Positions 15,146-24,390 of a stretch of DNA of 64,000 nucleotides are shown here, piece after piece. Made by a program: the position numbers and the translations under genes. Under the pieces are notes generated by a model. That model was not told where the DNA came from and made no database searches. It saw only the letters and a program-made list of their open reading frames with translations. Each line of letters opens with the position of its first letter. Position 1 is the first letter of the stretch. Origin of the DNA: CAVQBL01 sp963710715 (lineage in GTDB: Bacteria > Pseudomonadota > Gammaproteobacteria > DSM-16500); contig CAVQBL010000014.1 in NCBI GenBank assembly GCA_963710715.1, positions 62,001-126,000 on the forward strand. The letters run 5' to 3'.

Positions 15146-18100
15146 TAAACTCGAGCAACAGAGTAATTTGCGAATAAATAATCTACCCACAAATTGCTAA
15201 TGTGTTCTTGCAAACGATTTTGAATTTGTCGCTCATCAATGTTATCAAAATCAATTAATTCTAGCGGTTGGTCTGGCCATGAACAGGCAAATACTGCTTT
15301 AGTGCGTTGCCCGGTTTCAGGATCAATTTGCCATTGCAAACATTGCGCACATACGCCTTTTAACATGCACTGCATGGTGCTATAAACGGAACCAAATACG
15401 CGTGGGTCTTTAATAAAAAATTCTTTCAACTTTGTATTTCTTGCTTCTTGAAAACGACGCATAAAGTCAGTATTGCCAATCACATAAATACGATCCACAT
15501 CGGTAAGAGGAATTTCTGGATGTGATTTTTTCGGATCTAATTTTCCTTGCGCATAACGAAGTAAAATATCAACGACATCACCGCTAGTAGAATAATCTTC
15601 TTTACGGCGCGAAGAAATTTTCTCACCAGAAAGAGTGGACCAAATAATGACATCGGCTGCTTGTTCCAGATCCTCTTGGCAATACATTTCTTGTTTATTT
15701 TTAAAATTACCAAGATAAATAACATGATTACCTTTAGCGCGTAGGGCAGCACCATAACTATTGAGCAAGGCAATGCTCAATTGATTCCCAATAATTAAAA
15801 CAGTTTCATGTTCTTTAGCTATTTTGCTGCGTACGCCGGTGGGCCCCATGAGTGACACTGGATCACCGGCACGAAACGTTGCACATATTTTTGAGCTGGC
15901 GCCGGTTTCCACCACAATAAATTTTAATGTGCCTCGTTGTTTATCCGCTTGAGTTGCAATCAATGCGAGTGGCTCCATTTGCAATGAAGTATGATCAAAA
16001 TGCGGTGCAAAAGTTTCATAATTTTGCAAACGATAAAATTGTCCCGGTTGAAAATGTTTAGCAGCAATAGGGGCATGCACGATTAATTCAATGACATTTT
16101 CTGTACGACGTGTAACATGTTCAATACGCGCAACGAATGCTTCTTTCATGTGCGCAGCAAAAACTTGGTATTCGTGTTCACTGCTTTTTTGACCGAGTTT
16201 ATTTTTTAATATGGCTAAAATTTTTGGGTAAGCGCGCATGCCGGAGGCAATGGCTTTGACTACACTACCGTGAAATACAGGGTGTGTATCACCGACTAAG
16301 CTGACACGATAATGTTCCTTACGATATGAAGTAAAAGGCCCAAAAGCAGATTCTTTGCAATGCTTCATTCCATGCGCAACATTCAATTCTCCATCAACAT
16401 CTTCATAATGTTGATACTGAATGCCTAAACGCGCAAACGTGCCTTTGTGTTCAAATTCGTAAGCAATATTCGGTTGTGTGCCTGTTGCAACAAAAATAGA
16501 ACGCGCAGGAATGCGTTTTTCTTCTTTTGTAACACGATGATGACAAATTAATGTTTCAACGTGACCGTGTTGATTCAGGTCAACAGCAGAAGGTTCTAAC
16601 ATTTCTGCATAATAAATCCCTTCTTCTAAGGCTTTTTTTAACTCTTCATGGTTATTAATATATGCCGGTGACTCTTGCATTTTACGACGATACACAATGG
16701 TGACGCCGCCCCATTGATGAATGAGCTTAATGAAATTTGGTTTTTGGTTAGCTGCTTGTGCGCGTTCACGCTCTTTGCGTACCGCTTTACCGTGCGCCAG
16801 AAATTCTTCTAGAGTTTCAATGGAAGCCGGATCCAGTTGTTGCAAGAAATATTCTTCGCCATGTGTTTCAACTAATTTTTCATAGCGTATCAAAGTCTTT
16901 TCAACTTGTCGGATATAATAAGCTTGCACTTCGGTTGCAGTGTCAACTCCAGTGAGGCCGCCACCAATGATGGCAGCAGGCAAACGAACTTGTAAATTGG
17001 TTAAGCTACTGGATTTTGCTGCATTACCTAATTGTAATGCCATTAAAAAGTCATTCGCTTGGCGCATGCCAGGTGCAAGACTTCCAGGAATCGGTAACGC
17101 TTTGGGTAATCCAGCGCCGACAGCAATAACAAAATGATCAAAACCCATTTCCCATGCATCATCGATAGTGACTGTCCCGCCAAAACGCACGCTACCAAAT
17201 ACTTGGAAGTAAGGTTTACGCATTAAACTGATATAAATTAATTTCAGAAAATTTTTGTCCCAACGCACAGTAATGCCATATTCCGCAACACCGCCAAAAC
17301 CTGCCATTAAGCGTTCATCTAAAGATTCTTTGATATCTTCAAAATGATGAATTGGTTGTTGGATAAATTTTTCGGGTAAGGGCTCAATTTTTAAACCATC
17401 AAAACCTACCACTGCAAATCCTTCCAATAAAAGATGATGCGCAAGAGTAAAACCCGCGGGTCCCATGCCAGCAATCATGATTTTTAAACCATTATAAGGT
17501 TTCATCATCCATTGCTTTTGGCGCAGCGGATTCCAACGCGTTAAGAGATCATAAATTTCCACGCCCCAAGGAAGATGTAAGATATCGGTTAAAACAGAAG
17601 TTTCAACTTGTGGAATATTAACTGGGTCTTGCTTTTGATAAATGCACGCTTTCATGCAATCGTTACAAATCCGATGGCCGGTGGCAGGGCACATGGGATT
17701 ATCTAACATAATCATTGCTAGCGCAGCGAGGTTATGTCCATCACGTTTTAACACATGCATTTCAGAAATTTTTTCTTCCAGTGGGCAACCGGTCAGTGTG
17801 GTATCCAAGGGATTCTTTTTTAAGCCTTGCGTGGGGTCACCTTTTTTAACAGGAAAACCTTTAGAACAAAAATCGCCATCGTGATCATGGCAATAAATGC
17901 AATAATTGACTTCATCTTGTGCTTCACGTGGCGTCATGCGTGGATCAGTGAGTTTGAAACCATCGCGTAAACGCAGTTCTGCTTCAGGCAGTGCAACACG
18001 ACCTATTTTGTCATTTGAAAGAGGAATAGTGGGTACAAGGTTGTCATACTCTAAGCGTTCCGGAAGGCGAAAGCTGGTCCAGTTCTTAACGATTTTTTTG

Positions 18101-18642
18101 GCTTCAGGTGTCACTAACGCATGCGCACACCATTGTGTGAGTTTTTCAATTTCAGCAGCATATTTTTCTGTATCGGAAATATATTGATTGGCGAGTAGGG
18201 CAATCCCCAATTCTTTATCGTCAGTTTGTAAGGGTGCAGTTTTTAATTCCGTGTTTAACCATGTGCTTAACTCTGTAAAGGGAAGTAAATTTTCAATAGT
18301 GAGAGAGAGCTTCTTTGCACGGCGTAAAACAAAAAATTTCTTAAATGCAGAGACGGGGTTATTTGATAATGTTCTTATGCGTGCTGCTTCTGCTGCGTCT
18401 TCAATATTGAACAAAGTTATCAGGAAATTTTCAAGCACAGGTGCAAGAGCTAATAGAAATTCACTGAGCTCAAGCGGTGTCAGGGTCTTGGCTTCTTGAC
18501 GATAGGTGAGCAGGGCTTCATATAGCGTAGGGTTTTGCTTTTTCAAGCCAGTTAAAAACTGTTGGTCAAGCTTGTTTAAACCCGCTGCATTAAATAATTC
18601 TGCAAAGGTAAAACCGGTTAATTTAAGTGTCGGATTTGACAT
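15145..18642 (-). CDS. Large FAD/NAD(P)-binding iron-sulfur oxidoreductase (GltD-like fused to a ferredoxin-reductase/PyrK-like module)
   Basis: A 1165-residue flavoprotein; substrate unknown. The N-terminal ~250 residues match no family I recognise. Then come Cys clusters (CIYCHDHDGDFC, GCPLEEK, MCPATGHRICNDCMKAC) like the Fe-S N-terminus of GltD/dihydropyrimidine dehydrogenase. A dinucleotide-binding site (GMGPAGFTLAHHLLLEG) and a second one (IIGGGLTGVDTATE) follow, with FVATGTQPN. The last ~330 residues look like a ferredoxin reductase/PyrK-type module (HFQPGQFYRL; SLMGPTGVRS) with a terminal CMLKGVCAQC cluster suited to a 2Fe-2S centre. This arrangement suggests an NAD(P)H-linked electron bifurcation or transfer role, which is inference. 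Large FAD oxidoreductases of this kind occur in Legionella/Coxiella relatives. The stop codon is supplied by repeat A. Confidence 0.8.
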   Translation of the reverse strand: MSNPTLKLTGFTFAELFNAAGLNKLDQQFLTGLKKQNPTLYEALLTYRQEAKTLTPLELSEFLLALAPVLENFLITLFNIEDAAEAARIRTLSNNPVSAFKKFFVLRRAKKLSLTIENLLPFTELSTWLNTELKTAPLQTDDKELGIALLANQYISDTEKYAAEIEKLTQWCAHALVTPEAKKIVKNWTSFRLPERLEYDNLVPTIPLSNDKIGRVALPEAELRLRDGFKLTDPRMTPREAQDEVNYCIYCHDHDGDFCSKGFPVKKGDPTQGLKKNPLDTTLTGCPLEEKISEMHVLKRDGHNLAALAMIMLDNPMCPATGHRICNDCMKACIYQKQDPVNIPQVETSVLTDILHLPWGVEIYDLLTRWNPLRQKQWMMKPYNGLKIMIAGMGPAGFTLAHHLLLEGFAVVGFDGLKIEPLPEKFIQQPIHHFEDIKESLDERLMAGFGGVAEYGITVRWDKNFLKLIYISLMRKPYFQVFGSVRFGGTVTIDDAWEMGFDHFVIAVGAGLPKALPIPGSLAPGMRQANDFLMALQLGNAAKSSSLTNLQVRLPAAIIGGGLTGVDTATEVQAYYIRQVEKTLIRYEKLVETHGEEYFLQQLDPASIETLEEFLAHGKAVRKERERAQAANQKPNFIKLIHQWGGVTIVYRRKMQESPAYINNHEELKKALEEGIYYAEMLEPSAVDLNQHGHVETLICHHRVTKEEKRIPARSIFVATGTQPNIAYEFEHKGTFARLGIQYQHYEDVDGELNVAHGMKHCKESAFGPFTSYRKEHYRVSLVGDTHPVFHGSVVKAIASGMRAYPKILAILKNKLGQKSSEHEYQVFAAHMKEAFVARIEHVTRRTENVIELIVHAPIAAKHFQPGQFYRLQNYETFAPHFDHTSLQMEPLALIATQADKQRGTLKFIVVETGASSKICATFRAGDPVSLMGPTGVRSKIAKEHETVLIIGNQLSIALLNSYGAALRAKGNHVIYLGNFKNKQEMYCQEDLEQAADVIIWSTLSGEKISSRRKEDYSTSGDVVDILLRYAQGKLDPKKSHPEIPLTDVDRIYVIGNTDFMRRFQEARNTKLKEFFIKDPRVFGSVYSTMQCMLKGVCAQCLQWQIDPETGQRTKAVFACSWPDQPLELIDFDNIDERQIQNRLQEHISNLWVDYLFANYSVARV

Positions 18643-18741
18643 AGGATTTCACTATATACATAAGAATATTATACGTGATTTTTTGTGGTTGTCATAGCCA
18701 AAATGGTCAAAAATTGGTAAGGTTTAACAACAGTCCAAAAG

Positions 18742-18947
18742 AGCCCGTCATTGCGAGCCCGCGCGCGCTTTTTTGCGTGGGCGTGGCAATCCAGGGAGCA
18801 CAAAAACGTTCCCCTGGATTGCTTCGCATGAAAAGCACATGCTCGCAATGACGGGGCTTCGATCTAACTTCAGCGCCCACCGCGCTCATTGGCATAGTCA
18901 GGAGAAATTTTGAGATGTGGGGAATGATATGGGCGCGATTTGACCCC
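18742..18947. repeat. Family B palindrome joined to the right half of family A
   Basis: A complete family B palindrome (18742-18873) is followed by the right arm of family A (18881-18947, ending TGACCCC). The left half of A is missing. The A arm here has the CTCATTGG version of the loop stem, as in 15025-15145, unlike the CACGTGTGG version at 11262 and 56137. The A arm carries the stop codon and last ~15 codons of the 18898-20145 gene. The 255 bases from 18643 to 18897 hold nothing else recognisable. Confidence 0.88.
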
Positions 18948-20145
18948 TGTCCTGTTGGCATGACTGGGCAATCTCAGTTGGCGGTTTTTCATTCGCTATT
19001 TTTAGTTGTGACTTAGAATGTAGAAAGCAGTTTCTATTATCTGCTAAGCACTGAATTGTTACTGCGTCCTGCTGTGAGTTTTTATTTTTCTTTTTCAATG
19101 CTTGCGATAACAATATTAAAAATTGAGCGGCTTGCTCTTCTTTACCATTAGGTATGGTTATTTTTATTACGAACTTAGAAAACTGTAAGTTAATAGATGA
19201 TATATCTTCAGGGCAACGAGAAATTGTGACTTTACTTTTTGTTGTAACTTTCAATTTTGAGAATATCGATAGTAGAGTGTTAATTGCGGATTCTTGATTG
19301 TTACCTATTAATATTTCCGTGTTCCCATAAGTAGGTAAATCAACAGATAAAGATGACTCATTAGTTAAAATACGAGGTGGTTTAGGCTTAGGAAGCTTGG
19401 AATTGATAAAATTGATTATATCTTTTATTACAAAACGAAATGTTTCTTTTTGTTGAATGATGGTTTTATTTGATAAATGATCTATAACAAATTGCTGAGC
19501 GCGCTGATAATTCTCTATAAACGAGTTTAATTGAGTTTCTTTAGGTAAAAGCTTTTTAAGGCTTTTGCCATAAGGAAGGTTATAACACACACGTGATGCT
19601 GGAATAAAGCAAATCATTTCCATCTTTATCTCAGCACTAAATTTTTCCTTAATACTATTCAGATTGTTGTCATACCATTCTATTTCTTTTTTTCTCTGTG
19701 CTATTTCAAGATCAAGCTCGTTAAGATGAGTAAAATCAAAATCGTCCAATGCTAAAACAATAGCAATGTGATGTTTTAATACATTTAATAATTGCGCTAT
19801 ATGCTTTGAATTTGGACTACAAAAATAATAGGGATGTTCAGCGAATTTCCGTTTCATGTCTATAGTCGATGCGAGGTTATTAATAATTTTATTAAACCCC
19901 CATGCTGTCCTAAGTGTATTAAAAGAAATAGGATCATCAAAACTGGCTAGACAAAGACAAAAATCACCAAGTAAATGTTTGATTGATTTTACAACAAGAG
20001 AGTAAAGTTTATCTTGAATGTCTAACAGACTTATCCAGTCATTATTTTTTATAAGATTAATGAAAACATATTGAGTGAATTCAGCTAATTTTGTATCATA
20101 ATCAGATAACTTTGTATCGTTATCCTGTGTCTTTCTCGCCATCAT
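18898..20145 (-). CDS. Unrecognised 415-residue protein with repeat-derived C-terminus
   Basis: No known family recognised. It is mostly helical in appearance, has Lys/Asn/Ile-rich composition, no signal peptide or membrane segment, and a Pro-rich hinge (KLPKPKPPR, about residue 255). The start ATG at 20145 lies inside the end of the upstream SSP411-like gene (26-base overlap) and is preceded by GAGGTG, so translation is probably coupled. The last ~15 residues (GQIAPISFPTSQNFS) come from repeat A, in the same register as the tail of the methyltransferase at 14367. The original C-terminus is therefore unknown. Possibly an accessory or effector gene. Confidence 0.6.
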   Translation of the reverse strand: MMARKTQDNDTKLSDYDTKLAEFTQYVFINLIKNNDWISLLDIQDKLYSLVVKSIKHLLGDFCLCLASFDDPISFNTLRTAWGFNKIINNLASTIDMKRKFAEHPYYFCSPNSKHIAQLLNVLKHHIAIVLALDDFDFTHLNELDLEIAQRKKEIEWYDNNLNSIKEKFSAEIKMEMICFIPASRVCYNLPYGKSLKKLLPKETQLNSFIENYQRAQQFVIDHLSNKTIIQQKETFRFVIKDIINFINSKLPKPKPPRILTNESSLSVDLPTYGNTEILIGNNQESAINTLLSIFSKLKVTTKSKVTISRCPEDISSINLQFSKFVIKITIPNGKEEQAAQFLILLSQALKKKNKNSQQDAVTIQCLADNRNCFLHSKSQLKIANEKPPTEIAQSCQQDRGQIAPISFPTSQNFS

Positions 20146-22135
20146 GCTTGTTCACCTCACTCTCTCGTTTTAATGTTGCAAAATCTTCAATTACTGCCGA
20201 ACATTGCGTACCTTGGCAGATATATGCACTCGTTTTTTTGCCCGCTTTACGTGCTGCAAGTTCTCCTGGAAGATTTTGTTCTGTACTTGGAATAGCAAAT
20301 ACCACGCTATGAAGAACGTTTTTATTTTTACAATATTCTTGCCAAGTTTTAAGTTCATCTCCTTCACCACGAATAATAATAATTTGCGCGGGTTCAAAAA
20401 AATTTTTTAATCCCATTAAAAGAGAACAATGTTCAGCAGGGTACTGAATGAGCATGGGCCATGCAGCAGATAAGGTTTTTTCAGCAGCATCTAAATAACG
20501 CGTTTCACCTAATAAATGACCTAGGGTAATGAGTGAGCGCACAAGCACACCATTTCCTGATGGGATTGCTTCATCCATAAAAGTTTTAGGGCGATATAAT
20601 AATTTTTCATGTGTATTTGCAGTAAAGAAAAAACCGCCTGCGGCTGTGTCTTGAAAATCACTCAACAAAATGTCTGCTAATTCAGTCGCAAAATGCAAAT
20701 GTTGCGTATTCCAAGAAATTTGTAATGAAGTGATCAGCGCATCGAGTAAGAAAGCATAATCATCTAAATAGGCGGACAAGTGTGCTTTGCCATCTTTGTA
20801 ACTCGCAAGTAAACGTTTATTTTTCCAGAGATTTTTGTAAATGAATTGAATGGCTCGTTCTGCAGAATCTAAAAAATTCTTTTCTTGCAAAAGATAGCCT
20901 GCCATTAACATGCCTTTGATCATCAATGCATTCCAAGCGGTGAGAATTTTTTCATCGCGACTAGGACGCGCGCGTTTTTCTCGCGCTTCCAACAATTTTT
21001 GTTTAGCAGTTATTAATTTATTATTCTCTAGGGGTGAGGCAATATAAAGATGCCATTGATTTTCAAAATTAGCAGATTGATCCAATCCAAAATGATGACT
21101 CACCATTTTATATTCTTCGGGCGATAGTAATTTTTCAACTTCAGATTTATTCCAAATATAAAATTTACCTTCATGGCCTTCTGAATCCGCATTGAGACTT
21201 GAATAATATCCTCCTTCAGGAGATTGCATTTCTGCTATCACCCATTCTGCAGTTTCACGCGCTATATGTTTAAAAAGTGTCTCCGTATAAATTTTTCCAG
21301 CCAAAGCATAAAGATAGAGTAATTGCCCATTGTCATAGAGCATTTTTTCAAAATGTGGAATTCTCCAGCTTGCGTCCACTGCATAACGATAAAATCCTCC
21401 GCGCAGCTGATCAAAAATACCCCCTTCAGCCATATGCCGTAATGTCGCGGATACGAGAGGTAATTTCGATTGCAAAAGGAGTTCAAGCCGCGTGGGTTGC
21501 GGAAATTTAGGTGCGCCACCAAAGCCGCCGTTTGCAGAATCGTAAGAGTATTGCAATATTTCAGTGGCTTGTGCTATTGGTTGCTCATTTAATTTCACAG
21601 TAGTTTCTGCATAACTATTTTGATGGTTTAATAAGCGCAATAATTCCTGGTTTTGCTGCTGAATGTCATCCGAGCGGTGTTGATAGGTATCTGCCAGCGC
21701 ATTTAATACCTCTTTAAATGCAGGAAGTTGATATCGTGTTTCGCGTGGAAAATAAGTGCCGCTAAAAAAGGGTGTAAGAGTATCCGGGGATAAAAAAATA
21801 GTCAGAGGCCAGCCACCGCTGCGTTGCGTTAAAAGATAGTGTGCAGTTTGGTAAATCTTATCTAGGTCAGGGCGTTCTTCTCGGTCTACTTTAATATTGA
21901 CAAATAATTCATTCATTAGTTTAGCAGTTTCTGTGTCTTCAAAAGACTCATGTGCCATGACATGGCACCAATGGCAGGCAGCGTAACCAATTGAAAGTAG
22001 AATAGGTTTGTTTTCTTGGCGAGCTTTATTTAATGCTTCTTCACCCCAGGGGTACCAATCCACGGGATTATAAGCATGTTGCTGCAAATAGGGGCTAGTT
22101 TCGTGTAATAAGTGATTTGCTTTTTGTTGATTCAT
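20120..22135 (-). CDS. Thioredoxin-domain protein of the SSP411/YyaL family
   Basis: A cytosolic protein with an N-terminal thioredoxin-like domain and a C-terminal (alpha/alpha)6 barrel, related to N-acylglucosamine 2-epimerases. The exact reaction is not known for the family. The N-terminus has HETSPYLQQHAYNPVDWYPW and the redox motif CHWCHVM, then VDREERPDLDKIY and GGWPLTIFLSP. The barrel contains GGIFDQLRGGFYRYAVD and HFEKMLYDNGQLLY. ATG at 22135 (MNQQKANHLL) fits the family start; 22150 would add five residues. The length of about 671 is normal. Confidence 0.92.
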   Translation of the reverse strand: MNQQKANHLLHETSPYLQQHAYNPVDWYPWGEEALNKARQENKPILLSIGYAACHWCHVMAHESFEDTETAKLMNELFVNIKVDREERPDLDKIYQTAHYLLTQRSGGWPLTIFLSPDTLTPFFSGTYFPRETRYQLPAFKEVLNALADTYQHRSDDIQQQNQELLRLLNHQNSYAETTVKLNEQPIAQATEILQYSYDSANGGFGGAPKFPQPTRLELLLQSKLPLVSATLRHMAEGGIFDQLRGGFYRYAVDASWRIPHFEKMLYDNGQLLYLYALAGKIYTETLFKHIARETAEWVIAEMQSPEGGYYSSLNADSEGHEGKFYIWNKSEVEKLLSPEEYKMVSHHFGLDQSANFENQWHLYIASPLENNKLITAKQKLLEAREKRARPSRDEKILTAWNALMIKGMLMAGYLLQEKNFLDSAERAIQFIYKNLWKNKRLLASYKDGKAHLSAYLDDYAFLLDALITSLQISWNTQHLHFATELADILLSDFQDTAAGGFFFTANTHEKLLYRPKTFMDEAIPSGNGVLVRSLITLGHLLGETRYLDAAEKTLSAAWPMLIQYPAEHCSLLMGLKNFFEPAQIIIIRGEGDELKTWQEYCKNKNVLHSVVFAIPSTEQNLPGELAARKAGKKTSAYICQGTQCSAVIEDFATLKRESEVNKHDGEKDTG

Positions 22136-22170
22136 TATAGAGTTCCACACGCAATTAGAGTAAAATCACA

Positions 22171-22178
22171 CCCCATCA
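22171..22178 (+). promoter_or_regulatory. Possible heat-shock (sigma-32) -10 element upstream of htpG
   Basis: CCCCATCA at 22171 matches the CCCCATnT -10 consensus of sigma-32, 41 bases before the htpG start. The matching -35 (CTTGAAA) is poor: only TTAGAG-like sequence is present, and spacing is short. The site fits the gene's role as a heat-shock chaperone but is weak evidence by itself. Confidence 0.3.
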
Positions 22179-22218
22179 TAAATGTAATTCAACAAATATA
22201 TAGGAGTAAAAGTCCACC

Positions 22219-24150
22219 ATGTCAGTCAATGCTCGCCCGGAAACCTTAAGCTTTCAAACAGAGGTCAAGCAATTATTAAGTATCGTTGTGCATTCATTAT
22301 ACAGCAATAAAGAAATTTTTCTACGTGAATTAATTTCTAATGCGTCTGATGCCTCAGATAAACTTCGCTTTGAAGCACTCTCAGATCCTGCATTATATGA
22401 AAACGATCCCGATCTCAAAATCAAAGTAAGCTTTGATGAAAAAGCGAAAACTATCACTATCAGTGATAATGGTATTGGCATGAATCGTGATGAAGTAATC
22501 GATAACTTAGGGACAATTGCAAAATCAGGTACACGTGAATTTTTGTCTCGTTTAACCGGTGACCAGAAAAAAGATGCTCATTTAATTGGTCAATTTGGTG
22601 TTGGATTTTATTCAGCATTTACTGTGGCAGATAAAGTAACAGTGATCACACGTCGTGCGGGTTTAACGCCTGAACATGGTGTGCGTTGGGAATCGTCAGG
22701 AGAGGGTGACTATACTATTGCCAATGTAGAGAAAAAATCGCGCGGTACAGATGTGATTTTACATCTTAAAGACGATGAAAAAGATTTTTTAAATGATTGG
22801 CGTTTACGTTCAATTATTACCAAATATTCTGATCATATTAATTTACCCATTATGATGCAAAAATTTTCTGAAAAGAAAGAAGGGGAAACAGCAACACCCG
22901 CACCAGAATGGGAAATGGTAAATCGTGCAACTGCATTATGGACATTACCAAAAAATAAAATTACCGATGAACAGTATAAAGAAGCTTATAAACATATCGC
23001 TCATGATTTTGAAGATCCACTAGTGTGGGCACATAATCAAGTTGAAGGTGGAAATTTAGATTACATTAGTTTGTTGTATATTCCAGCCCATGCGCCATTT
23101 GATCTTTGGAATCGAGAACGTCAACGTGGATTAAAACTTTACGTGCAACGTGTTTTCATTATGGATCAAGTCGAGCAATTCATGCCAATGTATTTACGCT
23201 TTGTGCGCGGAGTTGTGGATACAAACGCACTACCACTCAATATTTCACGTGAAATATTGCAAGATAATCCAACTATTACTAAATTGCGCGCGGCACTCAC
23301 GAAACGTGTGTTAGATCTATTGGAAAAACTTGCTAAGGATGAACCTGAGAAATATGCCAAATTTTGGGATCAGTTTGGTAATGCACTTAAAGAAGGACCC
23401 GCAGAAGATTTAACTAACCGCGAAAAAATTGCTAAATTGCTGCGCTTTTCTTCTACTTATAAAGATTCTCCTGTGCAAGATGTTTCGTTTGAAGATTATG
23501 TCAAGCGAATGAAGCCAGACCAGAAGAAAATTTATTATGTTACAGCAGAAACATTTATTTCTGCTAAATCAAGCCCACATTTGGAAATTTTCCGCAAAAA
23601 CAATATTGAAGTTTTATTACTGTCAGATCGTGTGGATGAATGGTTGGTTGGACACTTAATTGAATTTAGCGGTAAACAGTTGCAGTCTGTTGCAAGAGGG
23701 GATGTCAATCTTGATGAAGTCATGTCTCCAGAAAGTAAAGTTGAGAAAGAACAACAACAGCAGCAAGAAGAAAAAGTGAAACAAGATTTTGATTCAGTAG
23801 TGAAGCATGTGAAAACAGTATTAGGTGAGCAAGTCAAGGAAGTACGCTTATCACATCGGTTGACAAATTCACCTTCTTGTTTAGTTGCGGATGAGAATGA
23901 TATGGGTTTACAGTTGCAACGTATGTTAAAGGCAGCAGGACAAGAGATTGGCGATATTAAACCTATTTTTGAATTGAACCCTGAGCACCCTCTGGTGCTG
24001 AAATTAAAAGCTGAACAAGATGATGAACGGTTTACAGAATGGACGCGTATTTTATTCGACCAAGCTATTTTGGCAGAAGGTGGACAACTTAAAGATCCTG
24101 CTGCGTTTGTGCAGAGGATGAATAAGTTGTTGTTGGAGTTGGCGAGATAA
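22219..24150 (+). CDS. htpG: Chaperone HtpG (Hsp90)
   Basis: A cytosolic ATP-dependent Hsp90 chaperone, 643 residues. The N-terminal ATPase domain is clear: NKEIFLRELISNASDASDKL, the DNGIGMNRDEV motif and GQFGVGFYSAF. The middle domain has the catalytic-loop Arg region (NISREILQDN), and the C-terminal dimerisation region follows a Gln/Glu-rich linker (EKEQQQQQEEK, about residue 515). AGGAG lies upstream of ATG 22219. Full length, nothing missing. Confidence 0.97.
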   Translation: MSVNARPETLSFQTEVKQLLSIVVHSLYSNKEIFLRELISNASDASDKLRFEALSDPALYENDPDLKIKVSFDEKAKTITISDNGIGMNRDEVIDNLGTIAKSGTREFLSRLTGDQKKDAHLIGQFGVGFYSAFTVADKVTVITRRAGLTPEHGVRWESSGEGDYTIANVEKKSRGTDVILHLKDDEKDFLNDWRLRSIITKYSDHINLPIMMQKFSEKKEGETATPAPEWEMVNRATALWTLPKNKITDEQYKEAYKHIAHDFEDPLVWAHNQVEGGNLDYISLLYIPAHAPFDLWNRERQRGLKLYVQRVFIMDQVEQFMPMYLRFVRGVVDTNALPLNISREILQDNPTITKLRAALTKRVLDLLEKLAKDEPEKYAKFWDQFGNALKEGPAEDLTNREKIAKLLRFSSTYKDSPVQDVSFEDYVKRMKPDQKKIYYVTAETFISAKSSPHLEIFRKNNIEVLLLSDRVDEWLVGHLIEFSGKQLQSVARGDVNLDEVMSPESKVEKEQQQQQEEKVKQDFDSVVKHVKTVLGEQVKEVRLSHRLTNSPSCLVADENDMGLQLQRMLKAAGQEIGDIKPIFELNPEHPLVLKLKAEQDDERFTEWTRILFDQAILAEGGQLKDPAAFVQRMNKLLLELAR

Positions 24151-24162
24151 ACCGTCAAAAAG

Positions 24163-24358
24163 AACTCGTCATTGCGAGGACCCCTGCGTGCTCTTCGCAG
24201 GAGGACGAAGCAATCCAGAGCAGCGTTGAAATAAAAGTTGGCCTGGATTGCTTCGTCCGCGAAGAGCGCGCGGACTCGCAATGACGAGGCTACGTTCTCC
24301 GTCATTACGAGGACCCCTGCATGCTTTTCGCAGAGGGGACGAAGCAATCCGGTGACGA
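24163..24358. repeat. Family B palindrome plus adjacent half copy
   Basis: A complete B element (24163-24289: ACTCGTCATTGCGAGGACCC to its complement) is followed directly by a second left half (24298-24358). Inner sequences differ from the copies at 11 and 18 kb, but the CGTCATTGCGAG ends and AAGCAATCC motifs are the same. They fill the htpG-ald gap and leave about 30 bases for ald translation signals. Confidence 0.88.
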
Positions 24359-24390
24359 GATAAAAGACAATATTTTTGGAGAAAAAAATT

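Noticed and set aside
23535..24347. Long minus-strand frame (270 codons) opposite htpG
   Set aside because: Fully antisense to a strongly conserved gene; Cys/Ser-rich composition is typical of an antisense shadow.
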